A stretch of DNA of 64,000 nt. Origin: Pseudoalteromonas ostreae. GTDB lineage: Bacteria > Pseudomonadota > Gammaproteobacteria > Enterobacterales > Alteromonadaceae. Both the position numbers and the translations under genes were made by a program. The notes below the pieces were generated by a model. That model had not been told where the DNA came from, ran no database searches, and worked only from the letters and a program-made list of their open reading frames with translations. Shown piece by piece: positions 49,015-59,500 of this stretch. Location: positions 186,001-250,000 of the forward strand of contig NZ_JAGPYN010000004.1 in the NCBI RefSeq assembly GCF_018069805.1. Reading direction: 5' to 3'. Each line of letters begins with the position of its first letter. Position 1 is the stretch's first letter.

Positions 49015-49251
49015 TTAATTTTTACTGGGTAATAAATTATGAATATCATCGATTAATTGCGAGATTGGCTTGTTATGAAACAGCCACTCTATAGGGATCT
49101 CTAATCCTGATTCTTTTTTTGCACGAAGTATAAACTTCATTGCAATGATAGAGTTACCACCAGACTCACTGAAGCTTTTACTCAACTCTGAATCATTGAT
49201 TTTTAAGATATCGATAAGCAAACGGGTTAAATTTCCACGGTCAACTAACAT
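49015..49251 (-). CDS. Free-standing carrier protein, probable aryl carrier protein
   Basis: A 78-residue NRPS-type carrier with the site SESGGNSIIAMKFILRAKKE (Ser is the attachment residue). It is directly downstream of the salicylate synthase and aryl-AMP ligase genes (5 bp gap), so it most likely receives salicylate. Unlike EntB-type proteins it has no fused isochorismatase domain, as expected for salicylate rather than dihydroxybenzoate. Confidence 0.85.
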   Translation of the reverse strand: MLVDRGNLTRLLIDILKINDSELSKSFSESGGNSIIAMKFILRAKKESGLEIPIEWLFHNKPISQLIDDIHNLLPSKN

Positions 49252-49256
49252 GTGAT

Positions 49257-50621
49257 TTACTCCAGCTCATCTGCAAAAGTGACATAACTGGCAACACAGC
49301 TCATCTTTTCGCATGTTTCTTCAAACTCTCGTTCAGCTCTAGAATTTTTAACAATGCCAGCACCTGCTTGAAGCCAAAAACTTCCGTTTTGATGGAATAT
49401 GGAACGCAGTACTAAAGCGGCATCCAGACAACCATCTTGCTTCACCATAAACACTGCACCACTGTATAATCCTCGAGGTTCAGGCTCCACCATACGAATG
49501 AAGTCTATAGAATTTAACTTGTCTATCCCTGATGCTGTGACCGCAGGAAACAGCTTGATAAATGCATCCCATTTATTTTTCCCTTCACGCAGCTCACCGA
49601 CTACCATAGATGCTAAATGTTGGACTGTACCTCGCTCAACAACGTGCATAAATTGACTTACTATGACGCTTTCTTTGTCACACACAGCTTCAAGTTCTTC
49701 AACAGATAAGCGAACCGACATCGCGTGTTCAGCAATTTCTTTCGGATCACTAAGTAGATCTTGCTTAAGCATCCATGTTTCTTCGACATTATTGCCAAGC
49801 GCCCTAGTGCCCGCTAAAGGTTGGGTATACACCTTTCTATTAACATCAACTTTAACTACCAATTCAGGGCTGTACCCCGCAGCTGAGCAGCCATCAATAT
49901 CAAACATAAATGAACGAACGGGAGTGTTATTTAAACGCCCATTTAGAAAGGTGCTTATCATGTCCACTTTATTTGATAATCGAACTCGGCGAGAAAGAAT
50001 TACTTTTTCAAAAGCTCCTTGTTTTATATTCTCAATAGCTAACTGCACATTCTCTTTATATTCCTGCTCATGGCGATGCAAATCTTCCAACTCAATCCCC
50101 ATCTTGAATGAAAGAGCTGGTTCGTTAATAACCTGAGAGACGCTCTTAATCTGAGATATCCACTCATCTATCGCCACCTGAGAAAGGCTATCCAAAACTT
50201 TGACTCCGATCTGCATTTCTTTTTCTAGTGTCAATACGACTTCTGGTACAACGATACGTAGCAAATCTCTAGGTGCATCCAATTGCTGAAAAGCCATTTT
50301 GTGCGTTAAATATGCAAGTTCAAAATTAGCGAACCCAAAACAAATTGGACTTGCAATTCCACATTGCTCCAATGCCATTTCAATGCCAGTTGACAACTCC
50401 TCATATTCGACAGGTTTTATTTCGCCATGTTTACCAGCAAACAATTGACCTTTTCCATTTAGTGAAACCTCATAAGCACAACCAAAACCGATTTGCCAAA
50501 CGCCATTACCTTCGTAAATAAGGAGTTCTTTCTGACTCAGCCCACTTTTGCGAATACTTTTGATCCATAGTGATGCCTCAATGCCACCTGCTATTTCGTA
50601 CTGTAAATATCCTTTATTCAC
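49257..50621 (-). CDS. Salicylate synthase (Irp9/MbtI/YbtS type)
   Basis: A 454-residue chorismate-utilising enzyme that converts chorismate via isochorismate to salicylate and pyruvate. The C-terminal half has the family sequence YTQPLAGTRALG, DPKEIAEHAMSVRLSVEEL, VVERGTVQHLAS, LFPAVTASGIDK, EPRGLYSGAV and LQAGAGIVKNSRAEREFEET. It matches the bifunctional type rather than PchA or EntC, which need a separate lyase, and no pchB homologue is present. It is 3 bp from the ligase gene. Confidence 0.92.
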   Translation of the reverse strand: MNKGYLQYEIAGGIEASLWIKSIRKSGLSQKELLIYEGNGVWQIGFGCAYEVSLNGKGQLFAGKHGEIKPVEYEELSTGIEMALEQCGIASPICFGFANFELAYLTHKMAFQQLDAPRDLLRIVVPEVVLTLEKEMQIGVKVLDSLSQVAIDEWISQIKSVSQVINEPALSFKMGIELEDLHRHEQEYKENVQLAIENIKQGAFEKVILSRRVRLSNKVDMISTFLNGRLNNTPVRSFMFDIDGCSAAGYSPELVVKVDVNRKVYTQPLAGTRALGNNVEETWMLKQDLLSDPKEIAEHAMSVRLSVEELEAVCDKESVIVSQFMHVVERGTVQHLASMVVGELREGKNKWDAFIKLFPAVTASGIDKLNSIDFIRMVEPEPRGLYSGAVFMVKQDGCLDAALVLRSIFHQNGSFWLQAGAGIVKNSRAEREFEETCEKMSCVASYVTFADELE

Positions 50622-50624
50622 GCC

Positions 50625-52235
50625 CTATACCTCGTAGAGTTTAATTAGTTGATGTTTGTCCGTTTTACCTATGGGTGTGAGGGGTAATTGACTAATCAAT
50701 TTTATTTCATCAGGAAGTTTGTAATTAGAAAGATTATGTTCAAGCAATTGTTTTCGCACGTCACTTTCACTAAGATCCGACTGATTTACTACAAATAAAA
50801 CTGTCTTCTCTCCTTGTTCAGAACAGGGGACAGCGATAAGACAACTTTGTATTATCTTGTTACCTTTACGGAGTAGATCTTCTACATCAGTAGGAGAAAA
50901 CTTCTCTCCAAAGCGATTGATCTGCTCTTTTACTCTTCCCATTATCTGGATATTCCCATCCGCTCTTCTTCTTGCGAGATCCCCTGTGATGAACCATCCA
51001 TCGGTAGTAAAATCTTTTTGATTTGCTTGTTCGTTAAATAAATAGCCATGAATTGTGTAAGGGCCTTTTGCTAACAATTCTCCGACCTCACCAGCGGCAA
51101 CATCTTCTAAATCTGAAGACACAATTCTGATCCTATCTTCTGAACTTGCAGGAGAACCTTGAGAATGAATAATCTGATCTAAGGAGTCACCTCTTTTTGA
51201 GCAGCAAAGGAGACCCTCAGACATACCAAACACTTGCTGTAATTCACACTTCAATTCATCAATCACACTTTTCGCTTTATCCGGAGCAAAATACGCTCCC
51301 CCTACTTGAATCTGCTTTAACGAAGGAAACTCACTCACACCTAATTTTTTAGATTCAACAAACATATCCGCCAAAGAAGGCACTAATGCTGTATGAGTAA
51401 TTGAGTATGTATCTACTATCGTGATCAGCGACAAAATATTGTTTGCATCTCCCAAATATGCAGTACCACCATTAGCAAGTACCCCCAACACACCAGGACA
51501 ACCTAAGGCAAAATTGTGAGCTACAGGTAATGCAGCTAGATAACGTACTGATCCGTCTAAGTAACTATGTGCAGACATCATTTCAACGTTGTAGATATAG
51601 TCACTATGTGTCCGTGGTATTAATTTAGAGCGCCCCGTCGTCCCACCTGACAAAAGAATAAATGCGACTTCCTCAGGTTCACTGTTTTTACTTAACAGCT
51701 CAATCTCACTCAGACTTTGATTGTTTGCGGGCGCCAAGGGGTGTAAAGAGGTGCTCATTAGCTGTTTTGCAGGCAAAACATCAAGCAATATATTTTTAAC
51801 ATGCTCAGATTTATCAAGCCAATTAAGAATTAATTCTTCATGGGGCTCATCGGTATAATGACCAATATAAGCTACCGAAGCAGAATCCTGAATCACACCA
51901 ATCACTTCATTTATGCTATGTGCAGGCAGAGCTAATACTGGTATCGCACCGATGCGCATCAAAGCAAAAAAGCATACGAAGAAGTCCACCCGGTTGCGTA
52001 ATCTCATGGTTACACGATCATTTTTTGATATCCCTAACGAGACAAAATAGGCAGCTCTAGCGTCAATTTTCTCAGCTAATTGAGTATAGGTGAAGCTATG
52101 TGCTTCATCTTGCAATGCAATACGACTGCCATACAACCCACAAAACTCAAACAACCATTCACTGATCGTTTTTCTCTTCCAATTACTCAACTCAGCTCGT
52201 TGTTTCAACAAGTTTGAAGGAATAGGTGGATACAT
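50625..52235 (-). CDS. Aryl-acid (salicylate) AMP ligase
   Basis: A 536-residue free-standing adenylation enzyme of the DhbE/EntE/YbtE group. It has LLSGGTTGRSKLIPRTHSDY (A3), the aryl-acid signature ALPVAHNFALGCPGVLG with the diagnostic Asn, VFGMSEGLLC (A5), TDGWFITGDLARR (A7) and the C-terminal GKTDKHQL with catalytic Lys. It activates salicylate and transfers it to the nearby aryl carrier. Its start and the stop of the BAHD gene share one base. Confidence 0.92.
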   Translation of the reverse strand: MYPPIPSNLLKQRAELSNWKRKTISEWLFEFCGLYGSRIALQDEAHSFTYTQLAEKIDARAAYFVSLGISKNDRVTMRLRNRVDFFVCFFALMRIGAIPVLALPAHSINEVIGVIQDSASVAYIGHYTDEPHEELILNWLDKSEHVKNILLDVLPAKQLMSTSLHPLAPANNQSLSEIELLSKNSEPEEVAFILLSGGTTGRSKLIPRTHSDYIYNVEMMSAHSYLDGSVRYLAALPVAHNFALGCPGVLGVLANGGTAYLGDANNILSLITIVDTYSITHTALVPSLADMFVESKKLGVSEFPSLKQIQVGGAYFAPDKAKSVIDELKCELQQVFGMSEGLLCCSKRGDSLDQIIHSQGSPASSEDRIRIVSSDLEDVAAGEVGELLAKGPYTIHGYLFNEQANQKDFTTDGWFITGDLARRRADGNIQIMGRVKEQINRFGEKFSPTDVEDLLRKGNKIIQSCLIAVPCSEQGEKTVLFVVNQSDLSESDVRKQLLEHNLSNYKLPDEIKLISQLPLTPIGKTDKHQLIKLYEV

Positions 52236-53515
52236 TAGAAAAACTCCTTGAGTTCATTATTAAAATTACTTTCAAATTCAGCGAGCTCAGGTTCAAACAA
52301 GGAGACTCTAAAACGAATTTCTCCACCTTGTACACGGCTCGGTAGAATAGAGATAAAGCGCATATACTCTTCATTTGGTGTATCAAAACTTACCGGTTTC
52401 CCATGTCCAAAATCGAATGAGTCATAACTGATATGCATTAAGTTGTTACACATAATGGCGGGTTCATAGATAGCGTCATAAACAGGCCGCACCGCAAACT
52501 GTTTATAGTTTTTATTAGTAATGTGTTTGTCTAACCAAGCAAGCTCTTGCTCTATCTGCTCAGCATGCTCCACCATAGAGAACACAGATGAACGTATCTT
52601 TTTAGCAATGTCTAGCGACGTTAAAGAACGAAGCTCTGTGCTGGTTAATTCTGTTTTTGGATAATACAGATGATTGCCAAGTGGCTTTTCAATATCCGTG
52701 AATTGTCGAATGTCATAAACTGTATATAGACTGGATTTTTCAGTATCTGATGCACTGCTTAACATAATATGGTGCGAACTCTTCCATGCCAAAGCGTACA
52801 AATAATCGGATAAAGGAATTCCATGGGGCGCTAAATGCTTTACTAGTTTGTCTAAAGTGTCACCGCCAAAAGTAAATTCTGTAGTAACTATGGCGCTTTC
52901 GGCTTCTCTAGCACCTGATGTGAGCGAGACTTGACGAATACTTTCATGATACTCACCAATAATCTCGTCATTACTGCTTGCACATTCTTTTTGTTGATAG
53001 CTTCCAACCTCCTCGCCACGATAGGCAGCCACTAAAGTAGTAAGAAAATTAAAAAATGCTCCCCCATCCGCAATTGCATGCCAAACGCTAAAGCCTAGTA
53101 TCGTATGATCATGATAATTAGTTTGCTTAACAGAAAATAATGGAGCTTTTAAGCTAGTTGCAGAAAATTTATGTTTTCTTCGTTTTGAGCTATCAGGCAA
53201 GTATATCTGCCAATCCTGCTTTGTAGAGTCACATTCGTCAGCATAACTTGTATTCACCTGATGAAAATTGAAGCCGATCCCTTTAAAACAATCAATGTAC
53301 ACTTTATGATCTTGGGGTAACCCGGAAACCTTCCTGCCAGAGAAGTATGGATAGAGCTCGATAGCCTGAGATAGCGCCGCTAATAGCTTACTATCATCCA
53401 CAAGGTAGTCATACTCAAGTACATAGTCAGTCCATGTATCGAGCAATAAATCGACTCCCCCTAAAGCACAAGCAACAGGTGGAGATACTGGGGATAGTAG
53501 TTTTTCATATTGCAT
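52235..53515 (-). CDS. BAHD-type acyltransferase
   Basis: A 426-residue two-lobed acyltransferase. The catalytic motif HAIADGG (HxxxDG) and the structural motif FDFGHGKP, a form of the DFGWGKP of plant BAHD enzymes, are both present. NRPS condensation domains have HHxxxDG and lack the DFGWG motif, so BAHD is the better call. It transfers an activated acyl group to a hydroxyl or amine and may replace the missing condensation domain by forming the ester or amide. BAHD-type enzymes are uncommon in bacteria. Confidence 0.82.
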   Translation of the reverse strand: MQYEKLLSPVSPPVACALGGVDLLLDTWTDYVLEYDYLVDDSKLLAALSQAIELYPYFSGRKVSGLPQDHKVYIDCFKGIGFNFHQVNTSYADECDSTKQDWQIYLPDSSKRRKHKFSATSLKAPLFSVKQTNYHDHTILGFSVWHAIADGGAFFNFLTTLVAAYRGEEVGSYQQKECASSNDEIIGEYHESIRQVSLTSGAREAESAIVTTEFTFGGDTLDKLVKHLAPHGIPLSDYLYALAWKSSHHIMLSSASDTEKSSLYTVYDIRQFTDIEKPLGNHLYYPKTELTSTELRSLTSLDIAKKIRSSVFSMVEHAEQIEQELAWLDKHITNKNYKQFAVRPVYDAIYEPAIMCNNLMHISYDSFDFGHGKPVSFDTPNEEYMRFISILPSRVQGGEIRFRVSLFEPELAEFESNFNNELKEFF

Positions 53516-53545
53516 ATTATGTCCCTTAAATACGTACTCAGAGAT

Positions 53546-54736
53546 TCATGAACTCATATATTTTGAAAAGACCAGGGACACATTTTGCCCACCAAAACCA
53601 AATGAATTTGACAGTATGTGGTTCACGGTACGTTGACGAACTGATTGGGGGGTTACAACAACGATGTTCTTATGCTCGCAAGTGCCGTCATAATTAATAG
53701 TCGGAGGAATGACATCTTGCATGATACTTTTCACACTGAAAACATTCTGTACAATGCCCGATGCGTTTAAACAGTGCCCAGTCATTGACTTAATTGAGGT
53801 AACCGGTATTGAGAAACCTTGAAATAAATCACTCAACGTATCCGATTCTAACTTGTCATTCTCAGGTGTACTGGTTCCATGAGCATTTACAAAAGTAATG
53901 TCTTCTAACTCAAGGTTGGCAGCTTTGATCGCGCTGCTCATAGCATCAAGGATCTTATGCCCTTTGGGATTACTTCTAGTTCGATGATAGTTATCAGTGG
54001 TACTTGCGCATCCTGCGAGTTCAGCACAAATTTTACGGCCATGCTTTTGCGCGTAAGCTTCACTTTCCAAAACAATCGCTCCAGCGCCTTCCCCGATCAC
54101 AAAACCATCACGACTTGCACTGAAAGGTCTGGATGCCGTTTCAGGTGAGTCGTTTCGCGTTGATAGAGCAGAAAGGTTTGAAAACTTTGTGATTGTTTCT
54201 CTAGATACGGAGCAGTCTGAAGCTATCACCAATATACGGTTTGCTAGCCCTGATTTGATTGCATTATAAGCCATTTGAAGTGTCGAGGCCGACGACGCAC
54301 AAGCAGTAGAAACTAAAACTGGATAATCCCTGATTTGATATTTTTCTAGAATCCGAGCTGCAAGATTTGACTCATAGAAAAAAGTGGAAAAGTGATCTTC
54401 TACTTTTGATTCAGCATTGTCTGCTGCAAAGCGAGGTTCAATGTCATATAACCCATTAGGCAGACTATAATAACAACGATCAAAACCCTCATCGTCTTCT
54501 GCAATCGCTTCATCTACTACTTTTTCTAATAACTGCTCTAAAATTCCTCGAGGTGTACCAAATACTGCGTTATCTCGATAGTAAGCTGCAATATTTGTTT
54601 TCATACCTGAGGTATCGAAGCGATCAATTATCTTAACCGCTGACATCCCTGAATTCAGTTCCTGCCAACAGTGCTCCACAGTATGACCTAACCCTGTAGA
54701 AACACCAATCCCAGTAATTACAACTTTATTTTTCAT
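53546..54736 (-). CDS. Beta-ketoacyl-ACP synthase II-like ketosynthase
   Basis: A 396-residue ketosynthase with the full catalytic triad: Cys in STACASSASTLQMA, His in NAHGTSTPENDKLE, His in KSMTGHCLNASG. The C-terminal NSFGFGGQNVSLVF is also standard. It should extend an acyl chain on the cluster ACP, perhaps together with the ketosynthase-like protein encoded at 47213. No dedicated malonyl transferase is in the cluster. Confidence 0.92.
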   Translation of the reverse strand: MKNKVVITGIGVSTGLGHTVEHCWQELNSGMSAVKIIDRFDTSGMKTNIAAYYRDNAVFGTPRGILEQLLEKVVDEAIAEDDEGFDRCYYSLPNGLYDIEPRFAADNAESKVEDHFSTFFYESNLAARILEKYQIRDYPVLVSTACASSASTLQMAYNAIKSGLANRILVIASDCSVSRETITKFSNLSALSTRNDSPETASRPFSASRDGFVIGEGAGAIVLESEAYAQKHGRKICAELAGCASTTDNYHRTRSNPKGHKILDAMSSAIKAANLELEDITFVNAHGTSTPENDKLESDTLSDLFQGFSIPVTSIKSMTGHCLNASGIVQNVFSVKSIMQDVIPPTINYDGTCEHKNIVVVTPQSVRQRTVNHILSNSFGFGGQNVSLVFSKYMSS

Positions 54737-54799
54737 CTGTTATTCCTGATTTCAATTTAAAAATAAAATGAAACGCCATCTCTAATGATCAACGTTTAT

Positions 54800-56566
54800 T
54801 TAATGGCTGCTCAAGAAGCCCACTAACAACTCCGGCGTCCTAAAACGATAGAAGTCGTTAACATCAATTGCTAGCTTCAAGCGTTTCCTCAGGTTTCTTA
54901 CCAAAATCATAGCGAGCACACTACTGCCACCAGCATCAAAGAAATCATCGTTCATAGCGAATTGCGGCTGCCCCAATACTTCGCGGTATATATGTAGCAA
55001 ATGATCATCAATACTATTTGACTGCTCAAATTCGACGTCATACTTAGTAGCAAATAGAGATTTTATTTTTTCGCGATCTATTTTTTGATTAATATTCAAA
55101 GGTAACGTTTGAGATATAAGAATCCGAACAGGTATCATATAACTTGGTAAATACTCGGCTAATTCGCTCCTGACCTGTACATTACTTCGCATTCCACTTT
55201 CCATTTGTATAAACAACGCAAGCTGTCCCTTATTCTCTTCTTCTGAAGCAGAGAGTACAAAGCACTGTGCATATTTCACCTTATCTAACTTTGATGCAAT
55301 GGACTCAATCTCAGCCAGCTCAATCCGATACCCATTCAACTTGACTAAACCATGACGGCGTCCTCTGTAATGGATTAAACCTTGCGCACTTTTAATTGCC
55401 AGATCACCGGTTTTGTATAGTTTCTCTGATAAGTTATCAAACTCATTGGGAATAAAGACTTCATCTGTTCTCACTGTGTCGTGTAGATAACCTTTTGCAA
55501 CAGCTACACCAGATACCCATATTTCTCCCTCCGTGCCGTTCGACACGATTTGTCCTTGCTCATTAATAATATAAATACCAACGTTCTTTATTACCTTTCC
55601 TATCGCGGGGATTTCCTGTTCATCTGAAAGTGGAGATAAGCAGGTATACTGGGTAACTACATGCGTTTCCGATGGACCATACTGGTTAATTAAACGTATT
55701 GGGGAATCGTTAAAAAAGGCCTTAATCTCGGGAGTTATAACCAGTTTTTCACCTGCAACAATTACAAGACGTAACGCATTTGGCCGGCACTCGGGGTTAA
55801 ACTTGGCTTCTTCCGACAAAGCTTGAAGGACTGGGGACGGCATAAAGATACGCTCTATATTTTGCAGGTATAACTTGTTTAACAAGGCCTTAGGATCGCG
55901 AACATCTTCCACAGAGGCAATGACCAATTCTCCACCACTATAAAAACAAGTTAATATTTCTTGCACAGCCACATCAAAGCTGATCGAGGTAAATTGTAAA
56001 GTACGATAAGGTTTGCCAATTTCTGGATCTAATTCGCACTGTGCTTGAAGTAAGTTTTCGATCGCACATCGCGTCATCTCTACCCCTTTTGGTTTTCCAG
56101 TGGAGCCTGATGTATAAATTATGTAAGCAGTGTCAATTGAATGAGTTAAGCCACAAGGGTTGATCGATGAACGACTGACTAAAAGGGGGCTGCTATCAGT
56201 TAGCCAAGTGTCTAAATAGATAAAGTTTGAATCATATTCTAAATTTTCAGCTATCTTGCGCATCGTTAAGATAACTGCAGGCTGACTTTGATCCAGCATG
56301 CAATCGATACGTTTATTTGGCAAGTCAGGATCTATAGGGATGTAAGGAATATTAGCTTTAAAACAAGTACTTACTGTTGCTGCTAATTCAATCGTTCTAG
56401 GTAAGCAAATAGCAACAGCTTGAGACGCTAAAATAGTTTCACTCAAAACGGCAACCAATTGTTCAGCCTTATAAGCAAGCTCTGAATAGGTCAGGCTCTG
56501 AACTTCATCTCGGATGGCAAATGAATTCATAACATGTTCCGAGTAATTTAATGAAAACTCCGTCAT
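54800..56566 (-). CDS. NRPS adenylation-carrier didomain, predicted proline-specific
   Basis: A 588-residue A-PCP protein with no condensation or thioesterase domain. Core motifs are YTSGSTGKPKGVE (A3), NQYGPSETH (A5), LYKTGDLA (A7) and NINQKIDREK (A10 Lys). The carrier site is DDFFDAGGSSVLAMIL. My hand-read specificity code is D-V-Q-F-I-A-Q-V-V, which matches the common proline code DVQLIAHVV at seven of nine positions. The assignment was made by eye against GrsA. It probably tethers L-proline for acylation or ring oxidation. Confidence 0.88.
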   Translation of the reverse strand: MTEFSLNYSEHVMNSFAIRDEVQSLTYSELAYKAEQLVAVLSETILASQAVAICLPRTIELAATVSTCFKANIPYIPIDPDLPNKRIDCMLDQSQPAVILTMRKIAENLEYDSNFIYLDTWLTDSSPLLVSRSSINPCGLTHSIDTAYIIYTSGSTGKPKGVEMTRCAIENLLQAQCELDPEIGKPYRTLQFTSISFDVAVQEILTCFYSGGELVIASVEDVRDPKALLNKLYLQNIERIFMPSPVLQALSEEAKFNPECRPNALRLVIVAGEKLVITPEIKAFFNDSPIRLINQYGPSETHVVTQYTCLSPLSDEQEIPAIGKVIKNVGIYIINEQGQIVSNGTEGEIWVSGVAVAKGYLHDTVRTDEVFIPNEFDNLSEKLYKTGDLAIKSAQGLIHYRGRRHGLVKLNGYRIELAEIESIASKLDKVKYAQCFVLSASEEENKGQLALFIQMESGMRSNVQVRSELAEYLPSYMIPVRILISQTLPLNINQKIDREKIKSLFATKYDVEFEQSNSIDDHLLHIYREVLGQPQFAMNDDFFDAGGSSVLAMILVRNLRKRLKLAIDVNDFYRFRTPELLVGFLSSH

Positions 56567-56592
56567 TTAAATCATTCCTTAGATTGGGTAAA

Positions 56593-59500
56593 TTAACGAT
56601 CAGCTCGACAAGTGAGTTTAGTAATTACCTTCTCAATCGTTTCTTTGAATGGTGGATTTTTCCGCCCCAAAAGACTATTCATATCAACCGTATATTTGGT
56701 GCCAATGAGCCACTCAGTTGATTCGGGCATAATTGCAGTTAACTTATCGGCAATAGCGGCCGAAGTGTTAAAATAGACAGTTCTTTTTTGCTTTCGTATG
56801 CCCTCTAAAATTTGGGGGATCACTTGCTCTACAGACAACAAAGCATCGTTACCGTAGGCACTTGTCGCCATAGACATCGGAGTTGCTATAAGAGGTAAAT
56901 TAAGATCGGTAACCTTTATATTATTTCCCATATTTTCAACAGACAAAGTCCCCATATAAGCTTTAAGCGCCTGTTTGCTAGCTGCATAACATGCGAACAT
57001 CGGAGAAGGGTAATTCGTTACAACCGACTGAGAGTTCACTATTTGCCCCCCTCCCTGCTCTATCATCTGAGCAAGAAAAAGTTGAGTCATTTCAACAGCT
57101 GCAATATAATTTACCTGTGTTGTTCGAGATGCATCTTGAGCCTGCACACTAGACATGGACAGGACGCTTTTTCTCAGTGACATACCTGCATTATTAATGA
57201 CAATATCGACACCATGAAAATGCTGCATAGTCTTTTTATAAATTTCTCGACGTGCACTCTCATCACAAATATCAGCCTGAATAAAAAGACATTCCGTATT
57301 TGCTCTTAATATATTCATACTTTTCTTATCGAACTCTCGACGTCCGATAAGAATTAAATGCGCGCCATACTCACTTAGCTTCATAGCCAAGCTTAAGCCT
57401 ATTCCAGATGTTGCTCCAGTCAGTAGAATTCTTTTTCCTCGATAAAATTCAGCATCATTTTTAGCTAGACTCTTAACCGGCATGCAAAGTTTAAATAACA
57501 GCTTAAACGTATTAGCCCAGACTTGTTTGACGCTGATTTGATATTCTAGTGCGTGCTTTAACCTCGTAGCTACAATCGCAATCTCAGCGTCCGTCATATC
57601 GCGGGGCATATTAAGCCGAGACATAAAAATGAGTAAATTAGCATGCTTAATTAACATATTTGATACAACTGGCTCAAAGAGCATTTTGCGTGCTTTTGCA
57701 GAAGGGAAATATGTCTGGTTTAGTACCAGCTTAATCAGCCCACCTTCACCTACGACTGCGGAAAAAACTTTTGATTTGGAAATCGCATCCTCTAGCGCTA
57801 AACGAAACCGCGTATAAGTCTGCTTTATCTGTGATTCATTTAAACGGGAAGATAAGTCATCAAGTCCTTGATAAGCGATATGAGAACCAAGTTGATTAAT
57901 ATAACGAGATGTAAGCGTTTGATAAAGCTCTGGTTGATGCTGCTGTGCAGCCGTAGCGACTGACTGACTCAAAAGCGTCACCCCGATAGGAAAAAACATA
58001 TCACTTAGAGATTTAGCTAAGGTTACAATATCAGGCTTCTTAACTTTGCCTTGATAAGACAAAAAGTTACCTGTTCTCCATACACCAGCAAGTACATCAT
58101 CTGTTCCAACTAGATACCCGTTCGCTTCACGGTATAAATCTACAATGTCTAAAACATCTTGAGGAATAGGTAAACAGTCAAACCCTTGAATAACCTCAAA
58201 CCATACAAGACAGATATTCCCTTGAGTAAGCACTTTAGTTAACTGTTCATTCGCGCCATTGGCGTGAGGATCAACATAAATAACACTATCATTGTATGGA
58301 GCAAAGACATTACTATCAGCCCAAGTCGCAGCTGATGCATACTGACTTAGACTCATGGATAGTAGTGTTTTTCCACTATAGTTTTTATTAAATGTAACAA
58401 TGTATTGTTTGCTAGGATTAGCCATTCGAGCGGCAAGAACAGCATTGTCGACTGCACTTGCCCCACTTACTGAAGGTAGAACAACATCAAATTCTGTAAG
58501 TTCAAATATTTTCTTGCACAATAGCGACCAGTAATCCCTATCTGGACTATGTAATTGCAATACTTGAGTAGCAATGGTCTCATGATTATGTCCACGTAAA
58601 CTGCACCCATAATTGCCAGTACAATCAAGAATAGTGTCACCGTTATGTAACTTTAAACTAAGCCTTTTAGCGGATTTAACATTAATGTCCAAACCGAGCA
58701 AACGATATAGTTTCGTCCCATGAGGATTAATATGTTTGGCTGTCGCAGCCAAACGGCTTTCAAAATCAGCGTCTATCTGATCCAGCTTATAAATTAATGA
58801 CGCAGATACTCTCCCTAGCCTTTTTAGTCGCTCAATAACAAAAGAAAGAATTAAGTTGTTGCCACCAAAAGTGGACGAATGTAGAAAGCACAACTGAGGA
58901 TCATTCCAAGGTTCATACATTTCCGATGACATAATCAGTGCACCAAATGGAGCCTGATACTCAGCTGCGGACTCACCTAACAAAATAAAGTCGGGTTCAA
59001 TTTGCTTAGCAAGCAGTAATTGATTCTTGAGCTCTATCATCGATTCATCCAAGCCAAAAGCGATATTGTTCTTTTTACAAATACCTCTTAACTTATTGAT
59101 ACGGCGCTTCTCAGCCTTCACTTCATCACCAGAGCTCACGCTATTCGCTTGCACGATGACGCTATGTAAATCATTTTCATTGCAAGCATTTATAAGCTCT
59201 TCGACAGTATCAAAAAACGCGATTCCCGTCGCCAATTCACAACTTCCTCCAAGCCCAATATAAAGCCAATGCTGAAAAGAGCGATAATCGCCAAGGAGAG
59301 CTATTTTTTTCAAGGTTGACTTACGGCTACTCACATAAGCCTTATGGCGACACAGCTTAATTGCCGCATGCAATGTCTCATCATATGAGTTATTGAAAAA
59401 AGTTTTGTAGTCTTTCTTTACGATGGAGGATTGCAATAGATCCGAGTAAATTTTTGCTAACTGAGCTAAGCTTTCCGAAACAAATAAACTAACAATCAAC

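Noticed and set aside
52235..53515. NRPS condensation domain
   Set aside because: Only a single His precedes xxxDG, and a DFGWG-type motif is present near the C-terminus, so BAHD is a better fit.
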